Below, in pieces: positions 7,822 through 15,839 of a stretch of DNA of 64,000 bases (positions are counted from its first letter, which is position 1; each line of letters opens with the position of its first letter). A program made the translations under genes and the position numbers. Source of the stretch: an uncultured Candidatus Saccharibacteria bacterium (lineage in GTDB: Bacteria > Patescibacteriota > Saccharimonadia > Saccharimonadales > Saccharimonadaceae); the NCBI GenBank assembly GCA_947166125.1, contig CAMVCW010000001.1:1-64000 (forward strand), in the 5' to 3' direction. Below the pieces are notes generated by a model. The model ran no database searches, was not told the origin of the DNA, and worked only from the letters and a program-made list of their open reading frames with translations.

Positions 7822-8262
7822 ATGAAGAAAATTATTTATCGCAATCCTAACGACGCCGAAAATTTTGACATCAAAAGGTTTGTAAAGTCACTCAGCAAAT
7901 ACGCTAAGGTATCTGAAAAAGAGGTAAAAGAGGCGCTAGCGGAGTTTGATCAATACGAGACAATGCACGTGTCCTGCTTGGTAGAGGTTGGAATGAAATT
8001 AATCGGCGAAAAAGCCGGCGATGAAGCGATGAAAGAGTACTTTGATGCGCACGCAGAGTATTTTGATGAAGGTAAATTTGAACGTTTGCGCCGGATCACT
8101 GGCTACTTAGTAGGGACTTTGGATCGCTGGAACGATGCTAAAAAGGCTGAAGAGCACGCACGTGTAAAGCACTCTGTAAACTCTGCAATTGACGATGCAG
8201 AAAGATTGGTAGCATTGGAAACTCAGGCTATGGAACATAATATCGCTTACGCGACACGGTAA
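7822..8262 (+). CDS. Unknown protein with NrdD-tail-like segment
   Basis: 146 aa, charged and helical. I do not recognise the whole protein. Residues about 93-117 (RITGYLVGTLDRWNDAKKAE, then HARVKH) resemble the C-terminal tail that follows the glycyl-radical loop in anaerobic ribonucleotide reductases, but no glycyl-radical or cysteine motif is present. The N-terminal part (NPNDAENFDIKRFVKSLSKYAK) recalls a short ATP-cone-like helical region only loosely. It has its own strong promoter and a leader of about 55 nt with a ribosome site. It may be a regulator or accessory protein of nucleotide reduction; this is a guess. Confidence 0.6.
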   Translation: MKKIIYRNPNDAENFDIKRFVKSLSKYAKVSEKEVKEALAEFDQYETMHVSCLVEVGMKLIGEKAGDEAMKEYFDAHAEYFDEGKFERLRRITGYLVGTLDRWNDAKKAEEHARVKHSVNSAIDDAERLVALETQAMEHNIAYATR

Positions 8263-8279
8263 ACGGGTTGCTGACTAAG

Positions 8280-9263
8280 CTAGTTTTCAAGAAGCTTACA
8301 GATGAGGGCCACAAGAAGGCCCTTTTCTGATGGGTTAGACTCGGCAATTAGAAGTGCTAAGGCAGTGAGAGCGCGGTCACTGATTTTAGTTTCACCGTTT
8401 TTAGTGAGATGATAATCGTTAATGGTGAGAAAAACTACAAAAAGCAAAGCGCCGATACGCTTATTGCCATCGTAAAAGGGGTGATCTTTAATGACGAAAT
8501 AGAGAAGATTGGCAGCCTTCTCAGCGATGGACGGATAGACGTCTTTACCATCGAAGGTTTGAGAGATGGCGCTGAGGCTAGCCTCGAAAGCACTACTGCG
8601 GGGCTTGCCAAAAAGTTCGTCGCCCTTGACATTACGCTTAAGCTGTGATATAATATCTATACACTCGGAAGGAGTGAGAGTTTTGGTGGCCTTCTTCCCT
8701 TTTGCGAAAGAGATATGACCTTCGTCAAATTCTTGCAAAGCTTTAAAACTGGGGGCGTATTTGGTAATTACTTCTAGGATACCACCCGCTTCGCCGGCAG
8801 ATAATTCTGATGCAGCGACCAGACGTTTTACGATACCTAGAGCGCCTTCGATTTCGTGGAGTTTTTTGGCGTCCAATTCTTTGAGTCTTCTTTCGTTGAT
8901 GGCGGCGCCATCTACCACGTAATGGTGGAGAACTTTGGTAGCCCAGATGCGGAAATCGGTGGCCTTTCTAGAATTAACGCGATAACCAACAGAGATGATG
9001 GCATCGAGATTATAAAGCTTAATATTTCTTTTAACCTTGCGCCCGCCTTCAATTTGAACTTTTTCCATTTTGGAAAAAGTTGCATCCATTTGAAGCTCGC
9101 CGCTTTTGTAAATATTGCTGAGATGTTTGGCAATTGCGGGAACCTGAACATCAAAAAGTTGAGCGATTTGTTCTTGGGTGGCCCAGATAGTTTCCTGCTT
9201 TTTGTCGACATTGAAGACTATTTCGCCTTTTGTGAACTTATAGATTTCGATTCCCTGTTCCAT
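8280..9263 (-). CDS. RhuM-type protein fused to a Fic domain
   Basis: 327 aa. The N-terminal 120 residues match the virulence-associated RhuM family (helix-turn-helix-like TQEQIAQLFDVQVPAIAKHL and YRVNSRKATDFRIWATKVL). The C-terminal part contains the full Fic motif HPFYDGNKRIG at residues 261-271, expected to transfer AMP or another nucleotide group to a target. Such fusions are often linked to toxin-antitoxin or stress systems. No antitoxin gene is next to it. TATTAT ends 7 nt before the ATG, so it is probably leaderless. It is convergent with the gene at 7822, with only 17 nt between them. Confidence 0.85.
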   Translation of the reverse strand: MEQGIEIYKFTKGEIVFNVDKKQETIWATQEQIAQLFDVQVPAIAKHLSNIYKSGELQMDATFSKMEKVQIEGGRKVKRNIKLYNLDAIISVGYRVNSRKATDFRIWATKVLHHYVVDGAAINERRLKELDAKKLHEIEGALGIVKRLVAASELSAGEAGGILEVITKYAPSFKALQEFDEGHISFAKGKKATKTLTPSECIDIISQLKRNVKGDELFGKPRSSAFEASLSAISQTFDGKDVYPSIAEKAANLLYFVIKDHPFYDGNKRIGALLFVVFLTINDYHLTKNGETKISDRALTALALLIAESNPSEKGLLVALICKLLEN

Positions 9264-9334
9264 TATCTATATAATACCATATTATATCTGTTATTTTTCA
9301 GTATATGTAAAAATGCACAAGTTCAGGGCTCAAT

Positions 9335-11758
9335 TTACAATTCGCCCCAGTTGTGGCCAATGGCGACGTCTACAGCGAGTTTAATTTTGAGTTCAGGAGC
9401 GACGGATTCCATCTGCTGTTGTAAGATTTTAGCAACGTCTTTAGCGATAGCCTCATCGCATTCTACAATAAGTGAGTCGTGCACTTGCATCACGAGTTCG
9501 GCGCCGGCTGGGAGAGCCTTATCCACGTTAATCATGGCGCGCTTCATGAGATCGGCCTCTGTGCCCTGGATAGGCATGTTCTGAGCAGCGCGCTCGGCGG
9601 CCTGGCGGATGAGGAAGTTGGAAGATTTAACATCCGGTGTGGGACGGCGGCGGCCATAGAAAGTTTCTACATAACCCTGCTCGCGGGCTTGTTTTAAAAT
9701 ACTTTCTAGCTTGCGCTTGATGGGGGCGCGAAGCTCAAAGTAATTATCAATGAATTGCTTGGCCTCAAGGATGGACATTTTAGCAGCCTCGGCCAGGCCC
9801 TTCACGCTCATACCATAAAGAATACCAAAATTAATCACCTTGGCGGCGCGGCGCTGATCTTTGGTGACCTTGTCAAATGGTACGCCGAAAGCCTCGGCGG
9901 CGGTCTTGGTGTGGATGTCTATATCGGCATTAAAATCATTGATGAGCGCGGCATCGTTTGACAAGATAGCAGCCAAGCGCAACTCAAATTGAGAATAGTC
10001 CGCCGAAACCAACACTTTGCCAGCTGGCGCAACAAAACCAGTGCGAATACGTTTGCCCTCATCGGTACGGACGGGAATGTTTTGAAGGTTAGGATCTTTG
10101 GAACTAAGACGGCCAGTAGCAGTGACGTTTTGAGTGAAGGTAGTGTGGATACGATTTTCTTGATCTGCTAGATCTGGCATAGGAATAATATAAGTAGAGA
10201 GTAACTTGGCGGCTTCGCGATATTCGATGATCTTGGCAATGATGGGGTGCAAATCTTTTAACTTGTCCAGCTCTTTGGCACCAGTGGAATAGCCACGAGA
10301 AGTTTTCTTGATACCCTTAGTAGGAAGGCCGAGCGTAGTAAAGAGAATATCACCAAGCTGATAAGGCGAATTAAGATTAAACTCTTTGCCGGCAAGTGTA
10401 TAAATTTCTTGTTCAATACGGGAGACTTCAGCGGTGTATTCTGATCTAAGATTGGCAAAATAGGAGCGATCTATTAGCATGCCCTTCTTTTCCATCTTGT
10501 AGAGGACTGGAATGAGCGGCAAATCTAGTTCGGTGAGTACCTGCAATAGTTTAGGATATTTCGCGAGCGCGGATTTTTGAGTCTGGTATTCTTCTTCCGG
10601 TACGGATAAGGTAGGTTGCTCACGAGAGAGAGGATTTAAGAGAAAGGCGGCTTGGGATAAGTCCCAAAAAGGTTTGCCGGATAGAATTTCATCGGCAATT
10701 TTTTGGTTGCCATGCATGATGGTTTTGATGTCCCAACCAATAATCAAATTTTTGTTCCCAGTAGACGCCGGAGATAATTCTTTCGTGACGCGCTCGTTTC
10801 GGCCCATCGTTATGGGCGAAACTTCGCTCCCCCGCTCCTCGTTAGTCGCGGAAGGTCGCGAAAGAATATCTTCCGACATTTTATTAGCATCAATCTTTCT
10901 GATTAGCGAATTGAATTCCAGTTTCTTCAAACCAACAATAACCTGAGCGCGGTCGAAATGAAAGTCCTGCAGGCTGGTAAGGTCCACAGGGGCGTCAAAC
11001 ATAATTTGAGCGAGCTGGCGTGACATATAGGCACTATCTTTCCCTGCTTCAAGCTTGGCGTGGGTAGAGCCGGTGATTTTATCTAGATTTTGGTAAATAC
11101 CTTCTAACGTGCCGTATTCGTTTAATAATTTTGCAGCAGTTTTTTCACCAATACCGGGTACACCAGGAATATTATCAGAAGAATCGCCTTTCAAAGATTT
11201 TAAATCTAGAAATTGGGACTTTTTGATGCCATATTTAGCTTCTACTTCGGCCACATTAATTTGTTCAATATTAGAAAAGCCTTTGAGAATACGCCACATG
11301 TGAGTATTTTCATCTACAATCTGCAACATATCCAAATCGGAGGAGATAATATAGGTCTCGTAATCACATTGGCCAGAGGAATCTAGCGTTTCGTCTGCCT
11401 GGCGGCTGAGCGTGCCAATAATATCATCTGCCTCATAGTTATCTATTTCTACAAAATTCCAGCCAAGATCATGAATAAGCGCCTCTAGAAGTGGGATTTG
11501 TGTGTAAAAATCGTCACCTGGTTTGACGCGGCCAGCTTTGTATTCTGGATAAATTGCTCGGCGACGCGAAGTGGAGGATTTAGAGTCCCAAGCTACTACT
11601 ACTTTAGTGGGATTTAGTTTTTGGACAATTTCCATAGCAATGGCAGCAAAACCATATACGCCGCCAGTAGGTGTGCCATCGGATAGGCTAAGCGGCCCCA
11701 TAGCATAGTAACCACGATAGAATACTGATTTTCCGTCTATTAAAACTAAGCGCTTCAT
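9335..11758 (-). CDS. polA: DNA polymerase I without an active proofreading domain
   Basis: 807 aa. Residues 1-290 are the 5' nuclease (DGKSVFYRGYYAM, EADDIIG, GDSSDNIPGVPGIGEKTA). A linker carrying a palindromic element follows (residues 295-330). The 3'-5' exonuclease region is short and lacks the acidic metal ligands. The polymerase domain is complete: motif A (SADYSQFELRLAAIL), motif B (RRAAKVINFGILYGMS) and motif C (MQVHDSLIVEC). It acts in Okazaki-fragment and repair synthesis. The start codon overlaps the stop of the upstream membrane-protein gene (TAATG), so the two are coupled. Confidence 0.95.
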   Translation of the reverse strand: MKRLVLIDGKSVFYRGYYAMGPLSLSDGTPTGGVYGFAAIAMEIVQKLNPTKVVVAWDSKSSTSRRRAIYPEYKAGRVKPGDDFYTQIPLLEALIHDLGWNFVEIDNYEADDIIGTLSRQADETLDSSGQCDYETYIISSDLDMLQIVDENTHMWRILKGFSNIEQINVAEVEAKYGIKKSQFLDLKSLKGDSSDNIPGVPGIGEKTAAKLLNEYGTLEGIYQNLDKITGSTHAKLEAGKDSAYMSRQLAQIMFDAPVDLTSLQDFHFDRAQVIVGLKKLEFNSLIRKIDANKMSEDILSRPSATNEERGSEVSPITMGRNERVTKELSPASTGNKNLIIGWDIKTIMHGNQKIADEILSGKPFWDLSQAAFLLNPLSREQPTLSVPEEEYQTQKSALAKYPKLLQVLTELDLPLIPVLYKMEKKGMLIDRSYFANLRSEYTAEVSRIEQEIYTLAGKEFNLNSPYQLGDILFTTLGLPTKGIKKTSRGYSTGAKELDKLKDLHPIIAKIIEYREAAKLLSTYIIPMPDLADQENRIHTTFTQNVTATGRLSSKDPNLQNIPVRTDEGKRIRTGFVAPAGKVLVSADYSQFELRLAAILSNDAALINDFNADIDIHTKTAAEAFGVPFDKVTKDQRRAAKVINFGILYGMSVKGLAEAAKMSILEAKQFIDNYFELRAPIKRKLESILKQAREQGYVETFYGRRRPTPDVKSSNFLIRQAAERAAQNMPIQGTEADLMKRAMINVDKALPAGAELVMQVHDSLIVECDEAIAKDVAKILQQQMESVAPELKIKLAVDVAIGHNWGEL
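10769..10875. repeat. In-frame palindromic element inside polA
   Basis: Arms CGGAGATAATTCTTTCG and the complement of CGAAAGAATATCTTCCG enclose 107 bp. The core shares GGCCCATCGTTATGGGC with the copy in argS. It encodes about residues 295-330 of PolA, in the linker between 5' nuclease and the remaining domains, and keeps the frame open. The part is visibly richer in G+C than the surrounding gene. Confidence 0.75.
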
Positions 11759-12198
11759 TATAACCCCAGATACTCGCGGCCAGGACGGCGCGAAATCAAT
11801 TGTTTAATAACAGAAAGGACTTTGGGCACCTGATGACAGGCCCCAAGTTCGCAAATGTCAATTGTGTCTTCCCCGTCTAGCTCCAAGGAATTGGTATTGA
11901 CGCCATCATAAACCATGACCGTACGATTGACAGAGGTGCTTTCAAAACTTTCGTCTTCTACAAAAATACGATCATTATATACATAGTATGTGGTGCGGAT
12001 ATTACTACCTTCGTTATAATTATCGGTAACGGCAAATTTATAGCCGGGTGGAACCGCGGCAGATATTTCTCCGTTCATCATGTTGAAAAATGTAGAAAAG
12101 AGCACCGCGATACATACGGCAGCAGCTCCCCACAAGGTATACCGCATCCAGTTGCCTTTTTTGTAGGCGACAGATGTGAGCTTGGAAGCGTCGCTCAA
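11758..12198 (-). CDS. Small membrane-anchored protein of unknown function
   Basis: 146 aa. One transmembrane helix at about residues 20-42 (YTLWGAAAVCIAVLFSTFF) with a short cytosolic N-terminus, then an outside domain of about 100 residues rich in Thr, Asp and Tyr with two cysteines (ICELGACHQ) that could form a disulfide. I do not recognise a family. It overlaps the upstream kinase gene by 4 nt and the start of polA by 1 nt, so the three form one transcription unit. Confidence 0.65.
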   Translation of the reverse strand: MSDASKLTSVAYKKGNWMRYTLWGAAAVCIAVLFSTFFNMMNGEISAAVPPGYKFAVTDNYNEGSNIRTTYYVYNDRIFVEDESFESTSVNRTVMVYDGVNTNSLELDGEDTIDICELGACHQVPKVLSVIKQLISRRPGREYLGL

Positions 12199-12761
12199 AA
12201 CTCAATCTCCTTCAAAATTTCATCTAGATCTCTTTGCATATTTTCAACGGTACCATTGTTCAAAATATAATAATCCGCGGCGGCGATGGGGCCACCTTTT
12301 TCTAGATTTTCAATCTCTGAGCGGTCGCGTTCGCGAATGGCGGCAGCATCAAAAGACCGGCCAGGGCGATGCGCCACACGTTCATATCGTAATTTCTTAT
12401 CCACTACCACAGCGAGAAAAATCATATTTTTAGGAAATTCGTGTTTCAAAGTTTTATATTCTGTCCAACTGTAAACACCATCCAGCACGATGCGTTTCTG
12501 GCCAGCGTTAATTAAATCCTTGGTTTCGGCTATAACTTGGCGCACTACCCAATCTTTGCCTTCGGTGGCACGAATTTCTTCACGGAATTTTTTTTCACTC
12601 TCGCCATCTTCGGTGCGAGCAATTCCCCGCTTTTCCATTTCTTTGTAAATCATGCCGCCAAAGTAAACTTTGGGGTAACCTTTTTCAGTAAGATAATCCA
12701 CCACCACGGATTTGCCGCTACCGCTCATACCTACAGTAGCTAAGATTTTTACGTTGTCCAT
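12195..12761 (-). CDS. P-loop NMP-kinase-like protein (CoaE/UPF0200-like)
   Basis: 188 aa. Walker A motif GMSGSGKS at residues 11-18, a lid-like stretch VAHRPGRSFDAAAIRERDRSE, and a C-terminal ADYYILNNGT segment. These fit the dephospho-CoA-kinase-like or archaeal UPF0200 group of small nucleotide or cofactor kinases. The substrate cannot be told. TATACT at 12768-12773 ends 6 nt before the ATG, a leaderless promoter arranged back to back with that of the next gene. It is first gene of a unit with the membrane protein and polA. Confidence 0.7.
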   Translation of the reverse strand: MDNVKILATVGMSGSGKSVVVDYLTEKGYPKVYFGGMIYKEMEKRGIARTEDGESEKKFREEIRATEGKDWVVRQVIAETKDLINAGQKRIVLDGVYSWTEYKTLKHEFPKNMIFLAVVVDKKLRYERVAHRPGRSFDAAAIRERDRSEIENLEKGGPIAAADYYILNNGTVENMQRDLDEILKEIEF

Positions 12762-12767
12762 AAAGTA

Positions 12768-12791
12768 AGTATATCATATCTATGGTATAAT
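12768..12791. promoter_or_regulatory. Divergent leaderless promoter pair
   Basis: Minus-strand -10 TATACT (12768-12773) serves the kinase at 12761. Plus-strand -10 TATAAT (12786-12791, with an upstream TGG) serves the gene at 12797, only 5 nt away. The start codons are 35 nt apart. Confidence 0.6.
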
Positions 12792-12796
12792 AAGGT

Positions 12797-13612
12797 ATGG
12801 CGAATTTTTTTACTCCTGATGACCAGCTAGATAAAATTATTGCGAAGACTTTTCCTGAAAAGAAAATCGAGAAAACTGAGCATATTCTAACAGGGTGGAC
12901 TAATATTGTAATAGAAGTAACCACTAATGATGGCGTGTACTTTTTCCGGTTCCCGCGCAATCCGTTTTGGTCTAAAATGATCGTGAAAGATGCTACTGTG
13001 TGCAATTTTGTGGATGGTAAAACCAGTTTTTATACACCGCAAATGGAGCTGCATTACGACGATAAAAAGCGGCCGTATTCGGTGCACCAAAAAATAGAAG
13101 GATACACTTTAGGAGATAGGATTTATCATTTATCGCACACAGCGCTAACTGGCGCGGCGTATGATGTGGCAAAGTTTATTAAAGAACTCTCTGGGATAGA
13201 TCTACGCGGGGCGCCGGAGAAGGTAAAATATCCGTTGAGTGAATTTTTACATGAGCTAGATTACGAGCACTATACCAAACATATAGATGCAGACCATGAA
13301 TATATTAAAGAGACCGAACTGCAGAATTTGGTACATGGGGATTTGAACCTAGGTAATATTTTGCTAGATAGAAACGATAAGGTAATAGGTGTGATAGATT
13401 TTTGCTTTGCTGGGACAGGTAATCCAAATATGGACGTAGCCAGGATGGTGTCACGCCCAGTGCCAGAAGAGTTTGAAAAAGTGTTTCTCGCGCAGTTTGC
13501 AGACGAAGCGAAGGAAGTAGATAGAATGAAGTTGGCATGGAAACATATAGATGCGGGGTACGCGGATCATATTCGTACAAATTTCCCGGAGATTAATTTG
13601 AATCAACTATAA
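12797..13612 (+). CDS. Aminoglycoside/choline phosphotransferase-family kinase
   Basis: 271 aa, kinase fold of the APH family. The catalytic loop is HGDLNLGNILLD and the metal-binding motif IDFCFAG, both intact. The N-terminal lobe starts with a TGWTNIVIEVTT strand pair as in other APH or choline-kinase-like proteins. Members phosphorylate small hydroxyl compounds (sugars, choline, antibiotics); the substrate here is unknown. The gene stands alone, leaderless, and is followed by a large palindromic element. Confidence 0.8.
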   Translation: MANFFTPDDQLDKIIAKTFPEKKIEKTEHILTGWTNIVIEVTTNDGVYFFRFPRNPFWSKMIVKDATVCNFVDGKTSFYTPQMELHYDDKKRPYSVHQKIEGYTLGDRIYHLSHTALTGAAYDVAKFIKELSGIDLRGAPEKVKYPLSEFLHELDYEHYTKHIDADHEYIKETELQNLVHGDLNLGNILLDRNDKVIGVIDFCFAGTGNPNMDVARMVSRPVPEEFEKVFLAQFADEAKEVDRMKLAWKHIDAGYADHIRTNFPEINLNQL

Positions 13613-13682
13613 TTTATTCGCGTCTATACTATAGATAGGTAAAACCCAAATCTAACCCTTTCAAAGCCTACTTTTTGCAATA

Positions 13683-13846
13683 AGTTTCCAAACCATAATT
13701 TCTAGAAGCGGTATCACTTCGCGCAGGGATATTTTTAGACGAATTTATTAACGGAAAATCTTGATTTCTTAATCTGCGATTTTCCTAAAATTCGCTAAAA
13801 ATCTCTCTGGCTCGTTCAATGCTTCTAAAAATTAGGTTCGGAAACT
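13683..13846. repeat. Long imperfect palindrome between convergent genes
   Basis: Arms begin AGTTTCC (13683-13689) and end GGAAACT (13840-13846). The pairing continues through AACC, TAATTT, TAGAAGC and further in TTTTTAG, CGAATTT and GGAAAATC/GATTTTCC. Total 164 bp. It fills most of the gap between the APH-like gene and the FISUMP gene, both of which point towards it. Whether it acts as terminator or is a mobile palindromic element is not decided; the core differs from the argS and tsaD types. Confidence 0.7.
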
Positions 13847-13870
13847 ATCGTTTTAGTCGCGAGCCAAAAC

Positions 13871-15556
13871 TCATCGGGCGAGGCAGCGGATGGACCTTCC
13901 TGCAAACTTACGAAGTAACCGGTTAGTATCATGGATTGGCCAGGCATTAGATTTGTTGAAACGCAATAGATAAGCATTTGCGTAGCTGTTTACGGTGTTT
14001 GACCAATAATAGCCGTTATTTCCTGATTCTCTTAACACGGCATCAATATAGCCTGATCGGGAAAAATAAAGTGGTTGATGTCGGATAAGATTGAAGCCGT
14101 CTATCGAATAAGAAGTGTCTGATGAGCTGTCTAAAATGTTTTGCGCGGCCAACAACACGCCAAATTCGTTCGATATAGTCGTTGGCAGTCTCCAACCTTT
14201 CGGGCAAATAGAATCCATGGCAATGGTGCTAGCAGTAGAATAACTAGAAGAATTATTTGAGGCTATGGCCGCCGTCCAGTTATAATAGTTACCTACGTGA
14301 TAGTGTTTGCATTCTCCTTCTGTATGGCCTGCAGACGTACAGTTAGATAATGAAGTATATTTTATATCATCTGCTTCCGAGTTAGATGTATAGTAATATA
14401 CATCACCTGGGTCTGCAGAGTATGGGTAATCAGTTTGGTTAGACCAATCAGAAACAGAAGTACCATTTATTGGTAGGTTATATTTACCATTAGTAGTGTC
14501 TGGTGTCCAGGTGGCATTAGTGTCAAAGTTGTTTGTATCCCAGCCTAGGTCTGTGTCGTTATGGGTGTAGGTTCTGGTGGTGTCTATATCAAAGTCTAGG
14601 TTCTGCGTCATCCAACAATGCCCGTCCTTTAGCTTAGTTACATAATATAGCTTATTGTCTCGTATGTCTACTAGTTGGGTAGTAGTGGCTTCTCCGGTTC
14701 TAGTGACGGAATTGCATATATCACTAGTCATATCCTGCATAGCAAAGTAATAATTGTTGTCTATGCTTTGATATTTTTGTTTGCCGGTTGTAGCAAAAGC
14801 GGCATCTATGTCCGGTATAGTATTATGGGAGTCATTATTTGGATGTATCATTAAGTATTTTGCCCTCCCCTCATAACTTCCAGCAGGCTGTACCGAACTA
14901 GCATAGATATTATATGTAGTATTAAAGTAAGAACCAGCAATATCAGTATCTATAGTCATATTAGTACCAGAAGTTCTAGAAGCTACTAAGGTATAACTAC
15001 TTGGTACTGCATTATAGCTATTATAACTATTCATAATAGTAGGTGGGGTTAAATCACTAATACTACCAGTACCTACTCCTGGGGTTAGTTTCATACCCCA
15101 AAAGGAAGGAGTAGAAGTATCTATATTATTACCATTAGCATATGCCCCGGTATGTATATTATAGTGTTCATCTATATCACTAACTAAGTCTGTATTACCA
15201 TCTGCATTATTACTAGTTCCTATAGCATAGATACTATAACCATTATTATCATTACAATATGTATTAATCCTAGTATCACCTATGCCTTCTTCATATTGTC
15301 CACCATTAAGCGATGCATTATGTGGAGTAATGACAGAACTACTTAATGTGCAAGATGTAGAGAGGGTGAGGGTGACGCTGTCTGAACCAGAGTTGGTGGC
15401 GGAACTATGAAGAGAAGATAAAACTATAGCGGAAATAAAGATTAGTGGAATACCAATTACTAATATATTGCGGAAAGTATAGTAGAAGAAATCTGTATAA
15501 TTATTGGTTTTATTACTTTCTACTTTTATTTTAGACTTTGTGGTACTATAACCCAT
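13871..15556 (-). CDS. FISUMP-domain surface protein 1
   Basis: 561 aa. The ATG at 15556 (MGYSTTKSK) is chosen because AAGGTG lies 6-7 nt before it and because the product then matches the N-terminus of the paralogue at 62271. A membrane helix at about residues 25-45 (TFRNILVIGIPLIFISAIVL) exports or anchors it. A beta-rich outer region has paired cysteines (STSCTLSS, TYCNDNNGYSIYA). The C-terminal 260 residues are the Fib_succ_major domain: MQDMTSDIC, DGHCWMTQNLDFD, HYHVGNYYNWTAAIASN, CPKGWRLP and a final RSIRCLAR. Probably a cell-surface adhesin or recognition protein. The stop is TGA. Confidence 0.88.
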   Translation of the reverse strand: MGYSTTKSKIKVESNKTNNYTDFFYYTFRNILVIGIPLIFISAIVLSSLHSSATNSGSDSVTLTLSTSCTLSSSVITPHNASLNGGQYEEGIGDTRINTYCNDNNGYSIYAIGTSNNADGNTDLVSDIDEHYNIHTGAYANGNNIDTSTPSFWGMKLTPGVGTGSISDLTPPTIMNSYNSYNAVPSSYTLVASRTSGTNMTIDTDIAGSYFNTTYNIYASSVQPAGSYEGRAKYLMIHPNNDSHNTIPDIDAAFATTGKQKYQSIDNNYYFAMQDMTSDICNSVTRTGEATTTQLVDIRDNKLYYVTKLKDGHCWMTQNLDFDIDTTRTYTHNDTDLGWDTNNFDTNATWTPDTTNGKYNLPINGTSVSDWSNQTDYPYSADPGDVYYYTSNSEADDIKYTSLSNCTSAGHTEGECKHYHVGNYYNWTAAIASNNSSSYSTASTIAMDSICPKGWRLPTTISNEFGVLLAAQNILDSSSDTSYSIDGFNLIRHQPLYFSRSGYIDAVLRESGNNGYYWSNTVNSYANAYLLRFNKSNAWPIHDTNRLLRKFAGRSIRCLAR

Positions 15557-15583
15557 ATGCATCACCTTGTTTAATTTCTTAAT

Positions 15584-15775
15584 CTTTGTGATGCCATTTT
15601 GTGTAAACGGGGTAGTATTACAAAAATGGCACCGCAAGGGTGTTACAGCCTAGTAATTGCATTAGCGTAAACTAACCAAAACTTAGCTCCTTACGGTGCC
15701 GTTTAAATTTTGATTAATTTACAAATTAAAAGCACTAATGCTCTTAATTTACTAGACTGTAACATTTTTATTATA
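15584..15775 (-). promoter_or_regulatory. Structured leader of FISUMP gene 1, copy 2
   Basis: TATAAT (15770-15775) is followed by A (15749-15764), B (15689-15700), A' (15641-15656), B' (15628-15639) plus T-run, and B'' (15586-15602). A-A' pairs 16 of 16 positions with one wobble, extended by GCATTAG/CTAATGC further inside. B-B' pairs 12 of 12 with one wobble. B'' can pair with B' and its T-run with few defects. Relative to copy 1, helix A has paired changes at two positions. Both wobbles are G.U only on the minus strand, the transcribed one. Confidence 0.85.
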
Positions 15776-15786
15776 CCATAGTCATA

Positions 15787-15823
15787 TAAAAATTAAGTGT
15801 TGTAAAAATTACAACACTTAATT
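15787..15823 (-). terminator. Intrinsic terminator of the kinase at 15840
   Basis: Perfect 15-bp inverted repeat (15791-15805 with 15809-15823) and 3-nt loop, followed on the minus strand by a T-run. It sits between the zeta-like gene and the FISUMP leader promoter. Confidence 0.85.
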
Positions 15824-15839
15824 AAGCTATACTTCCCTA

